Shown: positions 12,330-12,489 of the stretch, piece after piece
Position numbering within the stretch: the first letter of the stretch is position 1
Layout of the letters: each line of letters opens with the position of its first letter
NCBI GenBank assembly: GCA_002305915.1
Contig: DBRJ01000068.1
Coordinates: 1 to 12,489, forward strand
Origin: Pelotomaculum sp. UBA1371
GTDB lineage: Bacteria > Bacillota > Desulfotomaculia > Desulfotomaculales > Pelotomaculaceae
Length of the DNA: 12,489 nucleotides
Direction of reading: 5' to 3'
Program-made: the position numbers and the translations under genes
The notes under the pieces: model-generated
The model's database searches: none
What the model was told of the DNA's origin: nothing
What the model saw: only the letters and a program-made list of their open reading frames with translations

Positions 12330-12477
12330 TTTGAACACCTCCAAACCTTAGCTTGATCTTGCCTGTAAAATCTTATTCTCTTTTGAACAGGTGCGGATCC
12401 GGCAGCCGCCGAACAGGAATTACCGTTTGAGTGCAGAATTATATAGGCAAAATATAGAGAAAGAAAAGCAAATTAAC

Positions 12478-12489
12478 AGAAAGGAATTT
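12478..12489 (+). promoter_or_regulatory. Probable ribosome-binding site of a gene beginning beyond the window
   Basis: The window ends in AGAAAGGAATTT. AAAGGA at 12480-12485 would suit a start codon a few bases past the edge. In many Firmicutes dnaX follows ffs, so that gene is a reasonable guess; no coding sequence of it is visible. Confidence 0.3.

Noticed and set aside
12123..12356. 77-codon plus-strand hydrophobic frame after ffs
   Set aside because: No Shine-Dalgarno before its ATG and it mirrors the better supported minus-strand frame.
1..12489. CRISPR array, insertion sequence or prophage
   Set aside because: No regularly spaced repeats, terminal inverted repeats, transposase or phage genes were found.

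Overview
The window looks like chromosomal DNA of an anaerobic, probably spore-forming Firmicute of the Desulfotomaculum/Pelotomaculum (Peptococcaceae) type. This is inferred from a long Bacillus-type SRP RNA with a 5' Alu domain, purine-rich Shine-Dalgarno sites, several TTG starts, an [FeFe]-hydrogenase-like protein next to a SpoIIE-type phosphatase, and a DedA/AcuB-type/Ste24-type gene mix. The genus cannot be fixed from sequence alone. No transposase, integrase, phage gene or CRISPR array was seen.

Left part (1-4913): a promoter and a leader with a T-run precede an AMP-forming acyl-CoA synthetase. A separate extended -10 promoter precedes glutaminyl-tRNA synthetase (glnS). A perfect 15-bp hairpin ends glnS. 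Just beyond it, on the opposite strand, lies an 18-codon remnant of the C-terminus of a RidA/YjgF-family gene. A DedA-family membrane protein follows.

Middle (4914-9431): after an AT-rich 0.5-kb regulatory-looking spacer comes a tight three-gene unit. It encodes a small thioredoxin-fold [2Fe-2S] protein, a multidomain protein (ferredoxin domain, [FeFe]-hydrogenase H-cluster domain, 4Fe-4S domain, PAS, helical tail), and a PP2C/SpoIIE-type phosphatase with an extra C-terminal domain. The likely logic is a redox- or H2-responsive sensor controlling a protein phosphatase. The H-cluster ligand cysteines are all present but the catalytic proton-shuttle cysteine is alanine, as expected for a sensor rather than a working hydrogenase. 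A separately promoted CBS-CBS-ACT (AcuB-like) protein follows. This module is the most interesting part of the window.

Right part (9432-12489): a 0.6-kb stretch without a convincing gene ends in a terminator-like hairpin. It is followed by a membrane M48 (Ste24-type) metalloprotease, then a strong promoter, tRNA-Ser(GGA), the large SRP RNA (ffs) and an intrinsic terminator. A small proline-rich reading frame runs on the minus strand towards that terminator. The last bases look like a ribosome-binding site for a gene starting just outside; dnaX often follows ffs in Firmicutes, but it is not visible here.
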